The notes: a model not told the origin generated them from the letters alone. DNA of 64,000 nucleotides from Rhizobium sp. Q54 (GCA_945861265.1 CAMAUC010000008.1:1-64000), one strand, 5' to 3'. Shown: positions 31,186 through 43,341, numbered from the stretch's first letter. A program made the numbers and translations.

Positions 31186-32577
31186 TTAGCGCAGCCCGAA
31201 CCAGAGCGTGGCGATGAACAAAAACGAGAAAAATCCGACCACATCGGTGACCGTGGTGACGAACGGGCTGGAGGCCACCGCCGGGTCGATCCCGAGCCGG
31301 TGCAGGCCGAGGGGGATGAGAATTCCGCCGGCCGCCGCCGCGATCAGGTTGCAGATCATCGCCAGGCCGATGACGATGCCGAGACCCGGCACCTGAAACC
31401 AGGCATAGGCGGCGACGCCGGTAATGACGGCGAAGGCCAGACCGTTCAGCAGGCCGACCAGAAGCTCACGGATGATGACGCGCCGGGCGTTAGCGTAACT
31501 CAGTTCCTGCGTTGCCAGCGCGCGCACCGCGATGGTCATGGTCTGGGTGGTGGCGTTGCCGCCCTGACTCGCCACGATCGGCGCCAGCACCGCCAGCGCC
31601 ACCATTTTTTCCATCTGTCCTTCAAAAGCCCCCAACACCGACGACGCCAGAAACGCGGTGGCAAGGTTGACCAGGAGCCAGTTGAAACGGCCGCGCGCGA
31701 TGGTCCAGACCGTGTCGGACAATTCTTCGTCGGCTTTGACGCCGCCGAGCGCCTTGATGTCCTCTTCCGCCTCCTCGACGATGACGTCGGCGACGTCGTC
31801 GAAGGTGATGACGCCGACCAGCCGTTCGTTGGCGTCGACCACGGGCGCGGCCACCAGGTCGTAGCGCTGGAACAGCCGCGCCACGCTTTCCTGGTCTACG
31901 TCGGCCGGCACCCGGCGGCGCTCGGCCTCCATCAGGTCCTTGATCGGCACCGGCCGCTGGCTGCGCAGCAGCCGGTCGAGCGGCACCGCGCCGAGAAAGC
32001 GGCTGTCGGCATCGACGACATAGAGTTCGTAGAACTGCTCCGGCAGCTCGGCGGTCTCGCGCATGTAGTCGATGGCGCAGCCGACATTCCAGTCCGGCGC
32101 AACCGCGATGAATTCGGTCTGCATCCGTCGGCCGGCCGAATCTTCCGGGTAATCGAGGCTGCGCGTCAGCGCGATACGCTCGGCCGGCGGCAGATGATCG
32201 AGGATCTCGGTGCGCTCCTCGCGCGGCATGTCCTCGAGAATGGTGACGGCGTCGTCGGTCTCGATGTCGCGGACGCCATCGGCCACGGTCTGCGGGAGCA
32301 GTTCGTCGAGAATTTCCTCGCGGACCGCGTCGTCGACTTCGGTGAGTGCGGTAAAGTCGAAGTCGATGCCGAGCAATTCGACCAGGCGCGGGCGCTGGTC
32401 GGGATCGAGCGCTTCCAGCAGCGCGCCGAGATCGGATTCGTGCAGGTCGCCGACCAGAACGCGCAGCGCCGGCACGTCGACGGCCTCGATGGCGCGCGCG
32501 GCCTCGGCGACGAAGTCGGCACGGATCGTGCCATCGTCGTCGCGCAGCGGCGGCTTCTCGGTGATTTGGTCGGTCAT
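31186..32577 (-). CDS. mgtE: Magnesium transporter MgtE
   Basis: MgtE_N/CBS/TM organisation: DAVTILEDMPREERTEILDHLPPAER...VDANERLVGVITFDDVADVIVEEAEEDIKALGG...VASQGGNATTQTMTIAVRALA. Confidence 0.93.
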   Translation of the reverse strand: MTDQITEKPPLRDDDGTIRADFVAEAARAIEAVDVPALRVLVGDLHESDLGALLEALDPDQRPRLVELLGIDFDFTALTEVDDAVREEILDELLPQTVADGVRDIETDDAVTILEDMPREERTEILDHLPPAERIALTRSLDYPEDSAGRRMQTEFIAVAPDWNVGCAIDYMRETAELPEQFYELYVVDADSRFLGAVPLDRLLRSQRPVPIKDLMEAERRRVPADVDQESVARLFQRYDLVAAPVVDANERLVGVITFDDVADVIVEEAEEDIKALGGVKADEELSDTVWTIARGRFNWLLVNLATAFLASSVLGAFEGQMEKMVALAVLAPIVASQGGNATTQTMTIAVRALATQELSYANARRVIIRELLVGLLNGLAFAVITGVAAYAWFQVPGLGIVIGLAMICNLIAAAAGGILIPLGLHRLGIDPAVASSPFVTTVTDVVGFFSFLFIATLWFGLR

Positions 32578-32768
32578 GCCGGGCCTCGGCAACGGGCGTT
32601 GCAACTTGATCGCGCTTGTACGCTCGCCGCCGACGCGGAAGCAAATATTAATCGCAGATATTCGCCGCAAACCGCGTCTTTGATGCACCCCCGATGCGCC
32701 CATGGCACTCTTGCCCGCCGCGGCCATTGCGGTCATATGCCTCTCAGATCGTGACAGGGATGCTCCCT

Positions 32769-33548
32769 ATGATTCGTCTTTTTGCCGCCGCGATGCTGGC
32801 GGCGCTTATGTCCCTCGCGGCGGCGTCCGCGCGCGCTCAGCCCTGTCCGGGCAATAGCGATGCCCTCGGCACCGAAAGGATGATCGCGGTCGATGCGCGG
32901 TCCACCCCGCGCGTCGGGCGCAAGCATTTCCCCGATACCTTGCCGCTGCGCGACAAGGAACTGGTCCTGACCTTCGACGACGGCCCCTGGCCGACGACGA
33001 CGCCGAGGGTACTCGATGCCCTGAAAGCGGAATGTGTCCGCGCCACGTTCTTTCTGCTCGGGCGCAACACCGATGCGCATCCGCAGATCGTGCGCCGGGC
33101 GCTGGCCGAGGGCCACACGATCGGCCACCACACTTATTCGCATCCGCTGCTCGACCATCTGCCGTTCGAGCGAGCCGAGGCTGAGATCGACCGCGGCATC
33201 GCCCGCGATGAATTGGCGTCCTATGGCCGGGCGCGGAGCGAACCGACGACGCCATTTTTCCGGTTTCCCGGCTTTGCCTCGAGCGGGCCGCTGCTCGACC
33301 GTTTGCAGCAGCGCGGCATCGTCGTGTTCGGCGCCGATGTCTGGGCCAGCGATTGGCTGCCGATGGGGCCCGAGGCGGAACTGCAACTGCTGCTGGCCCG
33401 CATCGCCCAGGTCGGCCGCGGCATCGTCCTCCTGCACGACACCAAGGTGCAGACCGCCGCGATGCTGCCCGCTTTGCTGCGGGCGCTGAAAATACGCGGC
33501 TACCGCATCGTCCATGTGGTCGCCGCCGGCTCGGGCGCGGCCAACTAA
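32769..33548 (+). CDS. Polysaccharide deacetylase family protein (secreted)
   Basis: VLTFDDGPWPTTTPRVLDAL...EGHTIGHHTYSHPLL (TFDDGP and HxxxSHP motifs). Confidence 0.9.
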   Translation: MIRLFAAAMLAALMSLAAASARAQPCPGNSDALGTERMIAVDARSTPRVGRKHFPDTLPLRDKELVLTFDDGPWPTTTPRVLDALKAECVRATFFLLGRNTDAHPQIVRRALAEGHTIGHHTYSHPLLDHLPFERAEAEIDRGIARDELASYGRARSEPTTPFFRFPGFASSGPLLDRLQQRGIVVFGADVWASDWLPMGPEAELQLLLARIAQVGRGIVLLHDTKVQTAAMLPALLRALKIRGYRIVHVVAAGSGAAN

Positions 33549-33711
33549 TCCGTCACAATTTTATCACAGCCGGCCGAAATCCCTTGAAAAACAAGCCGGT
33601 TGGATAGGCGGCATGGTTAAAGTTCCGTAAATAACGGCGTCGTTAGGGTTCGGGGTCGCCACGGGGGATTGCACCATTCGGGTGCGGTCTGGCGATGCCG
33701 GGGGGTTGCGT

Positions 33712-34710
33712 ATGTCCAAGTTGCGTACCGGGCTGTTTGTCTTGTCGGGTCTTTCGGCAGGTATCATGATGCAGGCGGTCTCGCCGGCATGGGCTGGTGG
33801 CTGTCCGGGCAATCCGGATGCCCTGGGCACCAGCCGTACCCTCATCGTCGAGACCTCGGCGCTGCCGCGCATCGGCACGATGCAATACAACCGCAGCCTG
33901 CCGCTCAACGACCACGAAGTGGTCATCACCTTCGACGACGGGCCGCTGCCGCCCTACTCCAACCGCATCCTCGAGACTTTGGCCGCCGAGTGCGTCAAGG
34001 CGACCTACTTCATGGTCGGCCAGATGGCCCGCGCCTATCCCGACACCGTGCGCAAGATTTACAACGCCGGGCACACGATCGGCACGCACAGCCAGCGCCA
34101 TCCGTTCGGCCTCGGCGACCTTGGCATGAAGCGAATATCGAGCGAGGTCGACGAAGGCATTGCCTCGGTGCAGAACGCGGTCGGCAACGCCCGCGCGGTG
34201 GCGCCATTTTTCCGCATTCCCGGGCTTGCCCGTTCCTATCAGGCCGAAAGCTATCTCGCCGCGCAGAAACTCTCGGTGTGGAGCGCCGACGAAGTCGCCG
34301 ATGACTGGCATCGCCGCATCTCGCCGGAGCAGATCGTGATCCGCGCCATGCGCCGGATCGAAGCGCGGGGCAATCGCGGCGTGCTGCTGCTGCACGATAT
34401 CCAGCCGGCAACCGCTTTGGCGTTGCCGACACTGCTCAGGGAGCTCAAGGCCAGGGGCTATAAAATCGTCCATGCGGTGCCGGCCGGCCCGCGTCCGGAG
34501 ACGGTGCCTGAGCTCCCCGCCAGCATGGCGGTCGCCGAAGGCGGCTGGCCGCGCGTGCTGCCGACCAAGGTCGCGGAAACGACGACGGCGGCCGAGCCAA
34601 CGACGGGGCACACTGCGCGCCGGCATAAAAGGCTGAGCCACCGGCTCGCTTATGCGCTGAAGCGCAAGAAGCATAAGACACGGACCGCGGCACACGCATT
34701 CAGGTCGTAG
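33712..34710 (+). CDS. Polysaccharide deacetylase family protein (tandem paralogue)
   Basis: CPGNPDALGTSRTLIVETSALPRIG...VITFDDGPLPPYSNRILETLAAECVKATYFMVGQMAR; same N-terminal motif as previous gene. Confidence 0.9.
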   Translation: MSKLRTGLFVLSGLSAGIMMQAVSPAWAGGCPGNPDALGTSRTLIVETSALPRIGTMQYNRSLPLNDHEVVITFDDGPLPPYSNRILETLAAECVKATYFMVGQMARAYPDTVRKIYNAGHTIGTHSQRHPFGLGDLGMKRISSEVDEGIASVQNAVGNARAVAPFFRIPGLARSYQAESYLAAQKLSVWSADEVADDWHRRISPEQIVIRAMRRIEARGNRGVLLLHDIQPATALALPTLLRELKARGYKIVHAVPAGPRPETVPELPASMAVAEGGWPRVLPTKVAETTTAAEPTTGHTARRHKRLSHRLAYALKRKKHKTRTAAHAFRS

Positions 34711-34837
34711 GCCGGCTCGCGCCGGACGCTCGGCATTCCTGCTGTGCGTAAATTCCGCTCATTGTCAGAACGCCTCGTCCGGTGCAGCATCACCGCGCCG
34801 GTCGCAATTCCTCAAGGAAAAGGGTTCAGGAGCCAGG

Positions 34838-35251
34838 ATGGACAACCTTCGCATCACCGCCGGATCTTTTGTGTTCGGCGCCAAGTTCGAGACCGCGCTG
34901 GCGCCGAAGACCGTCGCCATTTTCAAGAAGCTCCTGCCCTATGAGCAGAAGGTCATCCATGTGCGTTGGAGCGGCGAAGGCGTCTGGGTGCCGCTCGGCG
35001 AACTCGATCTCGGCCTGACCTACGAGAACCACACCAGCTATCCGCATCCGGGTCAGATGATCGTCTATCCGGGCGGCATCAGCGAAACCGAAATCCTGCT
35101 CGCTTACGGCGCGGTGCATTTCTCGAGCAAGCTCGGCCAGCTTGCCGGCAACCACTTCATCACGCTGACGTCGGGGCTGGATCGTCTGTACGAATTCGGC
35201 CGCGCGGTGCTGTACGAAGGCGCCAAGCCGATCCGCATCGAGGCGGTGTGA
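34838..35251 (+). CDS. DUF3830 family protein
   Basis: AGSFVFGAKFETALAPKTVAIFKKLLPYEQKVIHVRWSGEGVWVPLG...NHTSYPHPGQMIVYPGGISETEILLAYG. Confidence 0.75.
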   Translation: MDNLRITAGSFVFGAKFETALAPKTVAIFKKLLPYEQKVIHVRWSGEGVWVPLGELDLGLTYENHTSYPHPGQMIVYPGGISETEILLAYGAVHFSSKLGQLAGNHFITLTSGLDRLYEFGRAVLYEGAKPIRIEAV

Positions 35252-35304
35252 GCGCAGTTCAGGCGCTTCCCGCGATACCTTCTCGAATTTTGGAAATTCC
35301 GTAC

Positions 35305-35389
35305 TGGTGCGGCCGAGAAGACTCGAACTTCCACGGATTGCTCCGCTGCCACCTCAAGGCAGTGCGTCTACCAATTCCGCCACGGCCGC
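35305..35389 (-). tRNA. tRNA-Leu (anticodon GAG)
   Basis: Reverse complement GCGGCCGTGGCGGAATTGGTAGACGCACTGCCTTGAGGTGGCAGC...GTTCGAGTCTTCTCGGCCGCACCA; cloverleaf arms and anticodon stem CTGCC-TTGAGGT-GGCAG; CCA encoded. Confidence 0.95.
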
Positions 35390-35597
35390 ACAGTACGAAG
35401 AAGGAGCGCGTCGGTAGTCGCGCCCCTGTAACGGCGGATCGTGTAACAAATAGGACCCACAGGGACAAGGGCCGCGGGCCGTTCTCCCGGCCCGGATAGG
35501 CCGAAAAATGCCCGTGGCTTCAATCCGTTAGGCCGCAGGCCCGGAGGGGCCCCGCGCCGGTCGCAAATATAGGGCGATCGGGGGCCGAAAACGCCTT

Positions 35598-35870
35598 CTA
35601 GCGCATGTCCAGCGGGCGGCCGAGCAGTTCGCCGACCTCGACCGCGATGCGGTTGCCGTTGACCACGACGGTGCCCTTGGCCACCGGCAGGTTGTTGGCC
35701 AGGATGCTGACGGCGTCGTCTTCGCCGGCATCGAGCTCGATGATGGCGCCGCGGCCTAGGCGCAGAACCTGATGGATCGGCATCGTTGTGGTACCCAGCA
35801 CCACAGTGATGTCGATTGAAACCTTGTCGAATGTGCCCAAGTAAGAACTTCCTGTCGTGCCCTGCGTCAT
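35598..35870 (-). CDS. FliN/FliM SpoA-domain protein (orphan)
   Basis: FDKVSIDITVVLGTTTMPIHQVLRLGRGAIIELDAGEDDAVSILANNLPVAKGTVVVNGNRIAVEVGELL is the FliN C-terminal pattern. Confidence 0.85.
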   Translation of the reverse strand: MTQGTTGSSYLGTFDKVSIDITVVLGTTTMPIHQVLRLGRGAIIELDAGEDDAVSILANNLPVAKGTVVVNGNRIAVEVGELLGRPLDMR

Positions 35871-35917
35871 TGGGGGCAGACGCCATGGCATCATGGTATG
35901 GTTAATGCGGGATTAAT

Positions 35918-36679
35918 ATGCGCGACGATTTGAATTTGGGGATGCCCGCGCCCGCCGGTCTGGTGGCTGTGGAATGGCGCGTGAGCGACAGACCGGTCTC
36001 TTATGAGAACGCGCTGGCGGTCATGGAGGCGCGCGCCGAAGCAATCGCCAATGGCGAGGCGCCAGAGTTGGTCTGGCTCATCGAGCACCCGCCGCTCTAC
36101 ACCGCCGGCACCAGCGCCAACTCCGCCGACGTGCTGGACGCCCGTTTTCCCGTTTACGAAAGCGGCCGTGGCGGCCAGATGACCTATCACGGCCCCGGCC
36201 AGCGCGTCGGCTATGTGATGATCGACCTGCGGCGGCGCGGCCCCGATTTGCGCCGCTTCGTCGCCACGCTGGAAGAATGGATCATCCGCACCTTGGCGGC
36301 TTTCAACGTGCGTGGAGAGAGGCGCGAGGACCGCATCGGCGTCTGGGTGAAGCGGCCCGATAAAGGCGAAGGCTTCGAGGACAAGATCGCCGCGCTCGGC
36401 ATCCGCGTGAAGAAGTGGGTGACGCTGCATGGCATCGCCATCAATGTCGAACCCGACCTCGCCCATTTCGACGGCATCGTGCCCTGCGGCGTCAGCGTCA
36501 AGCGCTACGGCGTCACAAGTCTGGTCGATCTCGGCATTCCTGTCGCGATGACCGATGTCGATGTCGCGCTGCGCGCCGCCTTCGAGGAATTGTTCGGGGC
36601 TACTCAAAATGTCGGCAGCACGGAAAATTCTTCGCCCGGCACGCGCGCCCTTAAATCGGCTTCGGAGCCGGCACGCTGA
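35918..36679 (+). CDS. lipB: Octanoyltransferase LipB
   Basis: [49 protein letters not shown]-like [27 protein letters not shown]. Confidence 0.95.
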   Translation: MRDDLNLGMPAPAGLVAVEWRVSDRPVSYENALAVMEARAEAIANGEAPELVWLIEHPPLYTAGTSANSADVLDARFPVYESGRGGQMTYHGPGQRVGYVMIDLRRRGPDLRRFVATLEEWIIRTLAAFNVRGERREDRIGVWVKRPDKGEGFEDKIAALGIRVKKWVTLHGIAINVEPDLAHFDGIVPCGVSVKRYGVTSLVDLGIPVAMTDVDVALRAAFEELFGATQNVGSTENSSPGTRALKSASEPAR

Positions 36680-36912
36680 TTGATCAGGTCGACGCGCGCG
36701 CCGGAGGGCCCGCGCTTGCAGGCCGCGATCATGTCGTCGATCACCGTGGGCTCGCCTTTGAACAAGGCCTCGACGGTGCCGTCGCGGCAATTGCACACCC
36801 AGCCTTCGAGACAATGCCGGCCCGCTTCACGCGCGACGAAGGCGCGGTAACCGACGCCCTGCACGCGGCCAAAAACGACAATATGCACGACGATGGGCGC
36901 TTGATCGTTCAT
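36604..36912 (-). CDS. Acylphosphatase
   Basis: [47 protein letters not shown] (GRVQGVGYR motif). Confidence 0.9.
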   Translation of the reverse strand: MNDQAPIVVHIVVFGRVQGVGYRAFVAREAGRHCLEGWVCNCRDGTVEALFKGEPTVIDDMIAACKRGPSGARVDLINQRAGSEADLRARVPGEEFSVLPTF

Positions 36913-37403
36913 CGGGCGACACCACGGGCCAAATCTTCGCAGCCCAATTCTTCGCAAACAATGACGCGGCTGCCGGTCCAGCGCGAGGTGGACCAGCGGG
37001 CAATCGCGCGCGCATGGCGCTCCGGCAAATTCCAGTGGCGGGCGGCGGCGGCGCACATTTCCGCGTAGCCAGGCTTCGGCCGGCCGGCACTGCGCCGCCG
37101 CAGCAGATAGATCATCGCCAGCACCATGCGCTTACCGTGGCGCACCGGCAGGTAGCGCACATCATAGAGACCTTTGTGCAGCAATTCGTAATTATGCAAC
37201 GCGGCGAGATCGCGCGGCGTCAGCCGCCACAGCACCCCATGCACGCTCCCGCCCGGCGCCGGCTTGACCGAACCCCAGCCGTCGATGCCGATAAAGAACC
37301 TGTAGCCATCGAGCTTCGCCGCACCCAGCGCCCGCGCGTTCGGACAGCGCGCCAGCATCGCGGCGCGGTGCATGTTGGAGCCATAGGCGAAGTACAAGGT
37401 CAT
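36909..37403 (-). CDS. Gamma-glutamylcyclotransferase-like protein
   Basis: MTLYFAYGSNMHRAAMLARCPNARALGAAKLDGYRFFIGIDGWGSVKPAPGGSVHGVLWRL. Confidence 0.9.
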   Translation of the reverse strand: MTLYFAYGSNMHRAAMLARCPNARALGAAKLDGYRFFIGIDGWGSVKPAPGGSVHGVLWRLTPRDLAALHNYELLHKGLYDVRYLPVRHGKRMVLAMIYLLRRRSAGRPKPGYAEMCAAAARHWNLPERHARAIARWSTSRWTGSRVIVCEELGCEDLARGVAR

Positions 37404-37594
37404 TGTCTTTGGAAATAGCAGAATAACGCCAGAAGGCTAGCGGATGTACGCCTCGACCGCGCATCCAATCGGTCGATTTCGCGCTCACAACCGAACGGCC
37501 GCGCGACTTGCCGGGCGGAATTTTGAATAGTTAAATGGCAAGCCAAGGTTGCAGCAGCTCGGTGGGGACTTGGCAAGTCTTTGGGGGGACACAA

Positions 37595-38133
37595 ATGATT
37601 GTCTTTGAGCCCGTACAATTGACCGACCTGCTCGGCTATGTCGGCGTGCTGACGGCAGTGGGCTCAGGCATTTGGCAGTACCGAAGCTCCTCAAGGCGAG
37701 ACTTCATCAAACCGCTGCGCGAGGCGCAGCTCAGACTTTATGAAGACGCGACCTCCACGGCATCGATGCTCGCCACGCTGCCGCGTAATTCGAAACAATG
37801 GAAGGAACGCCACAGCCATTTTCTCCATCTTTATTTCGGGCCATTGGCAATATTTGAAGATTTCGAACGCCGCCCTGCCATCGAAGCTCGGCAATCCGGT
37901 ACACAACCAGCCGAGCGAAAATTAACGGTCGAACAAGCGATGATCGACTTTAAGCGGTGCCTCCATCGCGGCACGGACGATAAGATGCTGACAGGCCTTT
38001 CGCTCGCCCTCGCCCATGCATGCCGCGAGTCGCTTGGACGGTCCTGGAATGTCCGCGTTGAGCACCTAACCGGAAAATATAACGAAATACACGGGCCCGC
38101 TGCGCCAAATGTCGCGCTTCCTAGCAATAAAGG

Positions 38134-38137
<4 letters not shown>
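37595..38137 (+). CDS. Hypothetical protein, atypical composition
   Basis: MIVFEPVQLTDLLGYVGVLTAVGSGIWQYRSSSRRDFIKPLREAQLRLYEDATSTASMLATLPRN; GGGGGGAC ribosome-binding-like tract before ATG. Confidence 0.65.
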
Positions 38138-40137
<2,000 letters not shown>

Positions 40138-40384
40138 GGCCGCTGAATTCCCCGCCCGTACCGGCGTTTCAACTTTGCGGCACTGCAGCGAAATGTCAAT
40201 GTGCCGGGCGGCGCTTCCCGGAATTCTATTTCGCCAGCCCGGCCCCTGTCGCCAACTTTGATCTCCGTCAAACCGGATTGCCGGAGCATTCTTACTCTTT
40301 ATGCTGGGCCCTATTCCCCTTGCCGCCCGATGCTTATATTCAACGTTCTCACTATTTCACCGGCTTTCGAATTGGAGACTTTTC

Positions 40385-41044
40385 ATGACATTGGCAATTG
40401 GCGACACCGCACCGGACTTCGAAGCGGAAACCACCGAGGGCAAAATCACCTTTCACGAATGGCTGGGCAATTCCTGGGGCCTTTTGTTCTCGCACCCGAA
40501 AGACTTCACCCCGGTCTGCACCACCGAACTCGGCGCCGTGGCGCGCCTGAAGCCGGAATTCGACAAGCGTAACGTCAAGGTCATCGGCCTGTCGGTCGAC
40601 CCGGTCGATAACCACGCCAAATGGGCGGTCGATATCAAGGACGTCGGCGGCTTTGCGCCGAACTATCCGATGATAGGCGACACCGAACTGAAGATCTCCA
40701 AGGCCTATGGCATGCTGCCGGCCTCGACCTCGGGCACGTCGGAAGGCCGCACGCCGGCCGACAACCAGACGGTGCGCAACGTGTTCGTCATCGGTCCCGA
40801 CAAGAAGATCAAATTGATCCTGGTCTATCCGATGGCGGTCGGCCGCAACTTCCAGGAAATCCTGCGCGTCATCGACTCGTTACAACTCAACGCCAAGCAC
40901 CGCGTCGCCACGCCGGCCGACTGGAAACAGGGCGAGGACGTGATCCTGACCAGCGCGATCAGCAATGACGAAGCCAAGACCTTGTATCCGGAAGGCTACA
41001 AGACCGTGAAGCCTTATCTGCGCGTCGTGCCGCAGCCGAAGTAG
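40385..41044 (+). CDS. 1-Cys-type peroxiredoxin (Prx6-like)
   Basis: HPKDFTPVCTTELGAVARLKPEFDKRNVKVIGLSVDPVDNHAKW (PVCTTE motif). Confidence 0.93.
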   Translation: MTLAIGDTAPDFEAETTEGKITFHEWLGNSWGLLFSHPKDFTPVCTTELGAVARLKPEFDKRNVKVIGLSVDPVDNHAKWAVDIKDVGGFAPNYPMIGDTELKISKAYGMLPASTSGTSEGRTPADNQTVRNVFVIGPDKKIKLILVYPMAVGRNFQEILRVIDSLQLNAKHRVATPADWKQGEDVILTSAISNDEAKTLYPEGYKTVKPYLRVVPQPK

Positions 41045-41070
41045 ACATCCGGCATAAACTGCTAAAGATC

Positions 41071-41103
41071 GAGGGCGCGGATTGCCAAATCCGCGCTCTT
41101 TCT
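41071..41103 (+). terminator. Rho-independent terminator
   Basis: GAGGGCGCGGATTGCCAAATCCGCGCTCTTTCTCT. Confidence 0.75.
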
Positions 41104-41144
41104 CTATGTGCCGCGGTGCCGCCTTGCTTTCCGGAGTAGCTCCC

Positions 41145-41552
41145 ATGACCGACGTCAACGAAACCGCCTTCACCCAGCCGGCCTTCGCGCAATTCCTCGG
41201 CATCAAGATGACGCATATATCGCTCGAGCGCGTCACCGCCGAACTGTTCGTCAAGGACGAGCTGAACAACCGCTTCGGCATCATGCATGGCGGCGCGATC
41301 ATGGCGCTCGCCGACAATGTCGGCGGCACCGCCACCACCGCCAATCTTAAAGACGGTCAGACCACCACGACGATCGAAAGCAAGACAAATTTCTTCGCCG
41401 CGATCCCGATCGGCGACACGGCACGCGCCGAGTGCATTCCCCTGCACCGTGGCCGCACGACCATGGTCTGGCAGACCCGCATCACCCGCAATGACGGCCG
41501 GCTGTGCGCGATGGTGACGCAGACGCAGATGGTGCTGGAGCGAAAAAAGTAA
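41145..41552 (+). CDS. PaaI family hotdog thioesterase
   Basis: NNRFGIMHGGAIMALADNVGGTATTANLKDGQTTTTIESKTNFFAAIPIGDTARAE. Confidence 0.9.
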   Translation: MTDVNETAFTQPAFAQFLGIKMTHISLERVTAELFVKDELNNRFGIMHGGAIMALADNVGGTATTANLKDGQTTTTIESKTNFFAAIPIGDTARAECIPLHRGRTTMVWQTRITRNDGRLCAMVTQTQMVLERKK

Positions 41553-42473
41553 TTACTTGTCTGGCGTCGACGACGCCGCCGCGTTGCCCGCCACCGGCGT
41601 CACCTGCGCGCCGCGATTGACCAGCACGACTCCTACCGCGCAGACCACCATGCCGGCGATCGACAGCGCGTCGAGCTTTTCGCCGAACAGGCCGTAGGCC
41701 ATCAGCGCGGTCACCGCCGGCACCAGATAGAACAGGCTGGCAAAGCCGGTCGCCGCCGAACGGCGGATCAGCCAGTACATCAGGCCGACCGCGGCGATCG
41801 ACAGCACCAGCACCAGCCAGGCGATGGCGAAGATCAATTCGCCGTTCCAGTGGATCACCCGCGTCTCGAAGGCGAAAGCCGCGCACCAATAGAGGACCAC
41901 CACGCCGGCATATTGGAACACATTGCCGGTTCGCCAGTCGATATTGCCGCTGTATCGCTTCTGATACAGCGCGCCGCCGGTGACGCCGAGCAGCGAGACG
42001 ACGCTGGCCGCCCAGCCGATCACCGATGCTTCGGCGACCATCTCCCGGTCGTGCAGGACGAATGCGACGCCGACCAGGCCGAGCGCCAGCCCGAACCATT
42101 GCTGCCGCGACACCGTCTCGCCCAAGAAGTGGTTGGCGATGACCGAGGTCAAAATCGGCTGCAAGCCCGGGATCAGCGCCGAGATGCCGGCGGGCACGCC
42201 CTGGCTGATGGCGAAAAAGACCCCGCCCAGATAAAGCCCGTGCATGAGAATGCCGATGACGATGCTGTGCCCGATTTCGGCGCGGCCCGGCCATTTCGCG
42301 CCGCTGACGACGGCGATGATCGTCATGATGACGACGACAAACACCATGCGGACGCCGAGAAACGTCATTGGCTCTATGTACGGCAGACCGAAACGGGCGC
42401 CGATGAAACCGGTACTCCACAAAAGCACGAACAGCGCGGGCGCTGCCGCGATCGCAAATTTGGTCAGGCGCAT
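41553..42473 (-). CDS. EamA/DMT family transporter
   Basis: Ten-TM-type pattern, LLWSTGFIGARFGLPYIEPMTFLGVRMVFVVVIM. Confidence 0.9.
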   Translation of the reverse strand: MRLTKFAIAAAPALFVLLWSTGFIGARFGLPYIEPMTFLGVRMVFVVVIMTIIAVVSGAKWPGRAEIGHSIVIGILMHGLYLGGVFFAISQGVPAGISALIPGLQPILTSVIANHFLGETVSRQQWFGLALGLVGVAFVLHDREMVAEASVIGWAASVVSLLGVTGGALYQKRYSGNIDWRTGNVFQYAGVVVLYWCAAFAFETRVIHWNGELIFAIAWLVLVLSIAAVGLMYWLIRRSAATGFASLFYLVPAVTALMAYGLFGEKLDALSIAGMVVCAVGVVLVNRGAQVTPVAGNAAASSTPDK

Positions 42474-42650
42474 GCGTATCTCTGTTGCCGGGCCGGATGG
42501 TCCAATGCTTTCCGCCGGAAGGACGTGAATCGGCGGCCCCCGCGCTATAGCATTTCCGGCAGGCGTCGTGGCTCCTGTGGACGGCCTGCGTAGCCGAGCG
42601 CCCCGGCCTGTGCTAGGCATTTAAAAAAGGGCAAGGGGCAAGGCAACGAC

Positions 42651-42836
42651 ATGCAGATCATGGCATTTTATATCGTGTTCGTTTTGATCGGCGATCTCGG
42701 CGCCTATTTCGTCGGCCGCACCGTGGAACAATGGTCGCCGACGAGCAGCCTGCCGGTGTTCCTCGGCTGCTTTTTCCTGGTGTTCTGGCTGGCTTGGCGC
42801 CTCGCGGTTCGGGTCACGGCACCCAAGGCTGCTTAG
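42651..42836 (+). CDS. Small (61 aa) membrane protein
   Basis: MQIMAFYIVFVLIGDLGAYFVGRTVEQWSPTSSLPVFLGCFFLVFWLAWRLAVRVTAPKAA. Confidence 0.65.
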   Translation: MQIMAFYIVFVLIGDLGAYFVGRTVEQWSPTSSLPVFLGCFFLVFWLAWRLAVRVTAPKAA

Positions 42837-42942
42837 GACATTGCAGGTCTGTTAATTCAAGAGAATCAGGAACTCAGCGCGAATTCGCGGGTTTCCTCCT
42901 TTCGAGACGCGGCAACGTGTTTCGTGACCCAAGGAGGAGATT

Positions 42943-43296
42943 ATGACCGACCCCCGCTTTACCGATCCGCGCTATAGCGACGCGCAAAACAGCGATCCTC
43001 GTTACGTCCCACCTGCCCCGTTGCGCAGCGAAAATGCCGGTGGCGTTTGGGGCTGGATTGCCGGGCTAGCCGTCGTTGCCTTGATCGCATTCGTCGTCGT
43101 CGCCGGCTGGAACAGCGCCACGACCAACACCGCGTCCAACCCGCCGGCAGCCACGCCGGCGCCAATGACGACCGGCAGCGGTGCCCCGATCCGCAACGTG
43201 ACGCCGCCAAGCACCACCGGTTCAGGCTCGACCTCGCCGCTGACCAATCCGGCACCGCAGGCGTCGCCGCCGGCTTCAGGCGGTTCGCAGCAGTAG
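42943..43296 (+). CDS. Single-pass membrane protein with Pro/Thr/Ser-rich tail
   Basis: MTDPRFTDPRYSDAQNSDPRYVPP...VWGWIAGLAVVALIAFVVVAGW then low-complexity periplasmic tail. Confidence 0.65.
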   Translation: MTDPRFTDPRYSDAQNSDPRYVPPAPLRSENAGGVWGWIAGLAVVALIAFVVVAGWNSATTNTASNPPAATPAPMTTGSGAPIRNVTPPSTTGSGSTSPLTNPAPQASPPASGGSQQ

Positions 43297-43341
43297 TTTG
43301 ACGCAATCGGTCCCGGCGCTGCGTTTGCGCCGGGACTTGCG

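Noticed and set aside
31300-32754. 484-aa plus-strand ORF
   Set aside because: Antisense of mgtE; shadow ORF.
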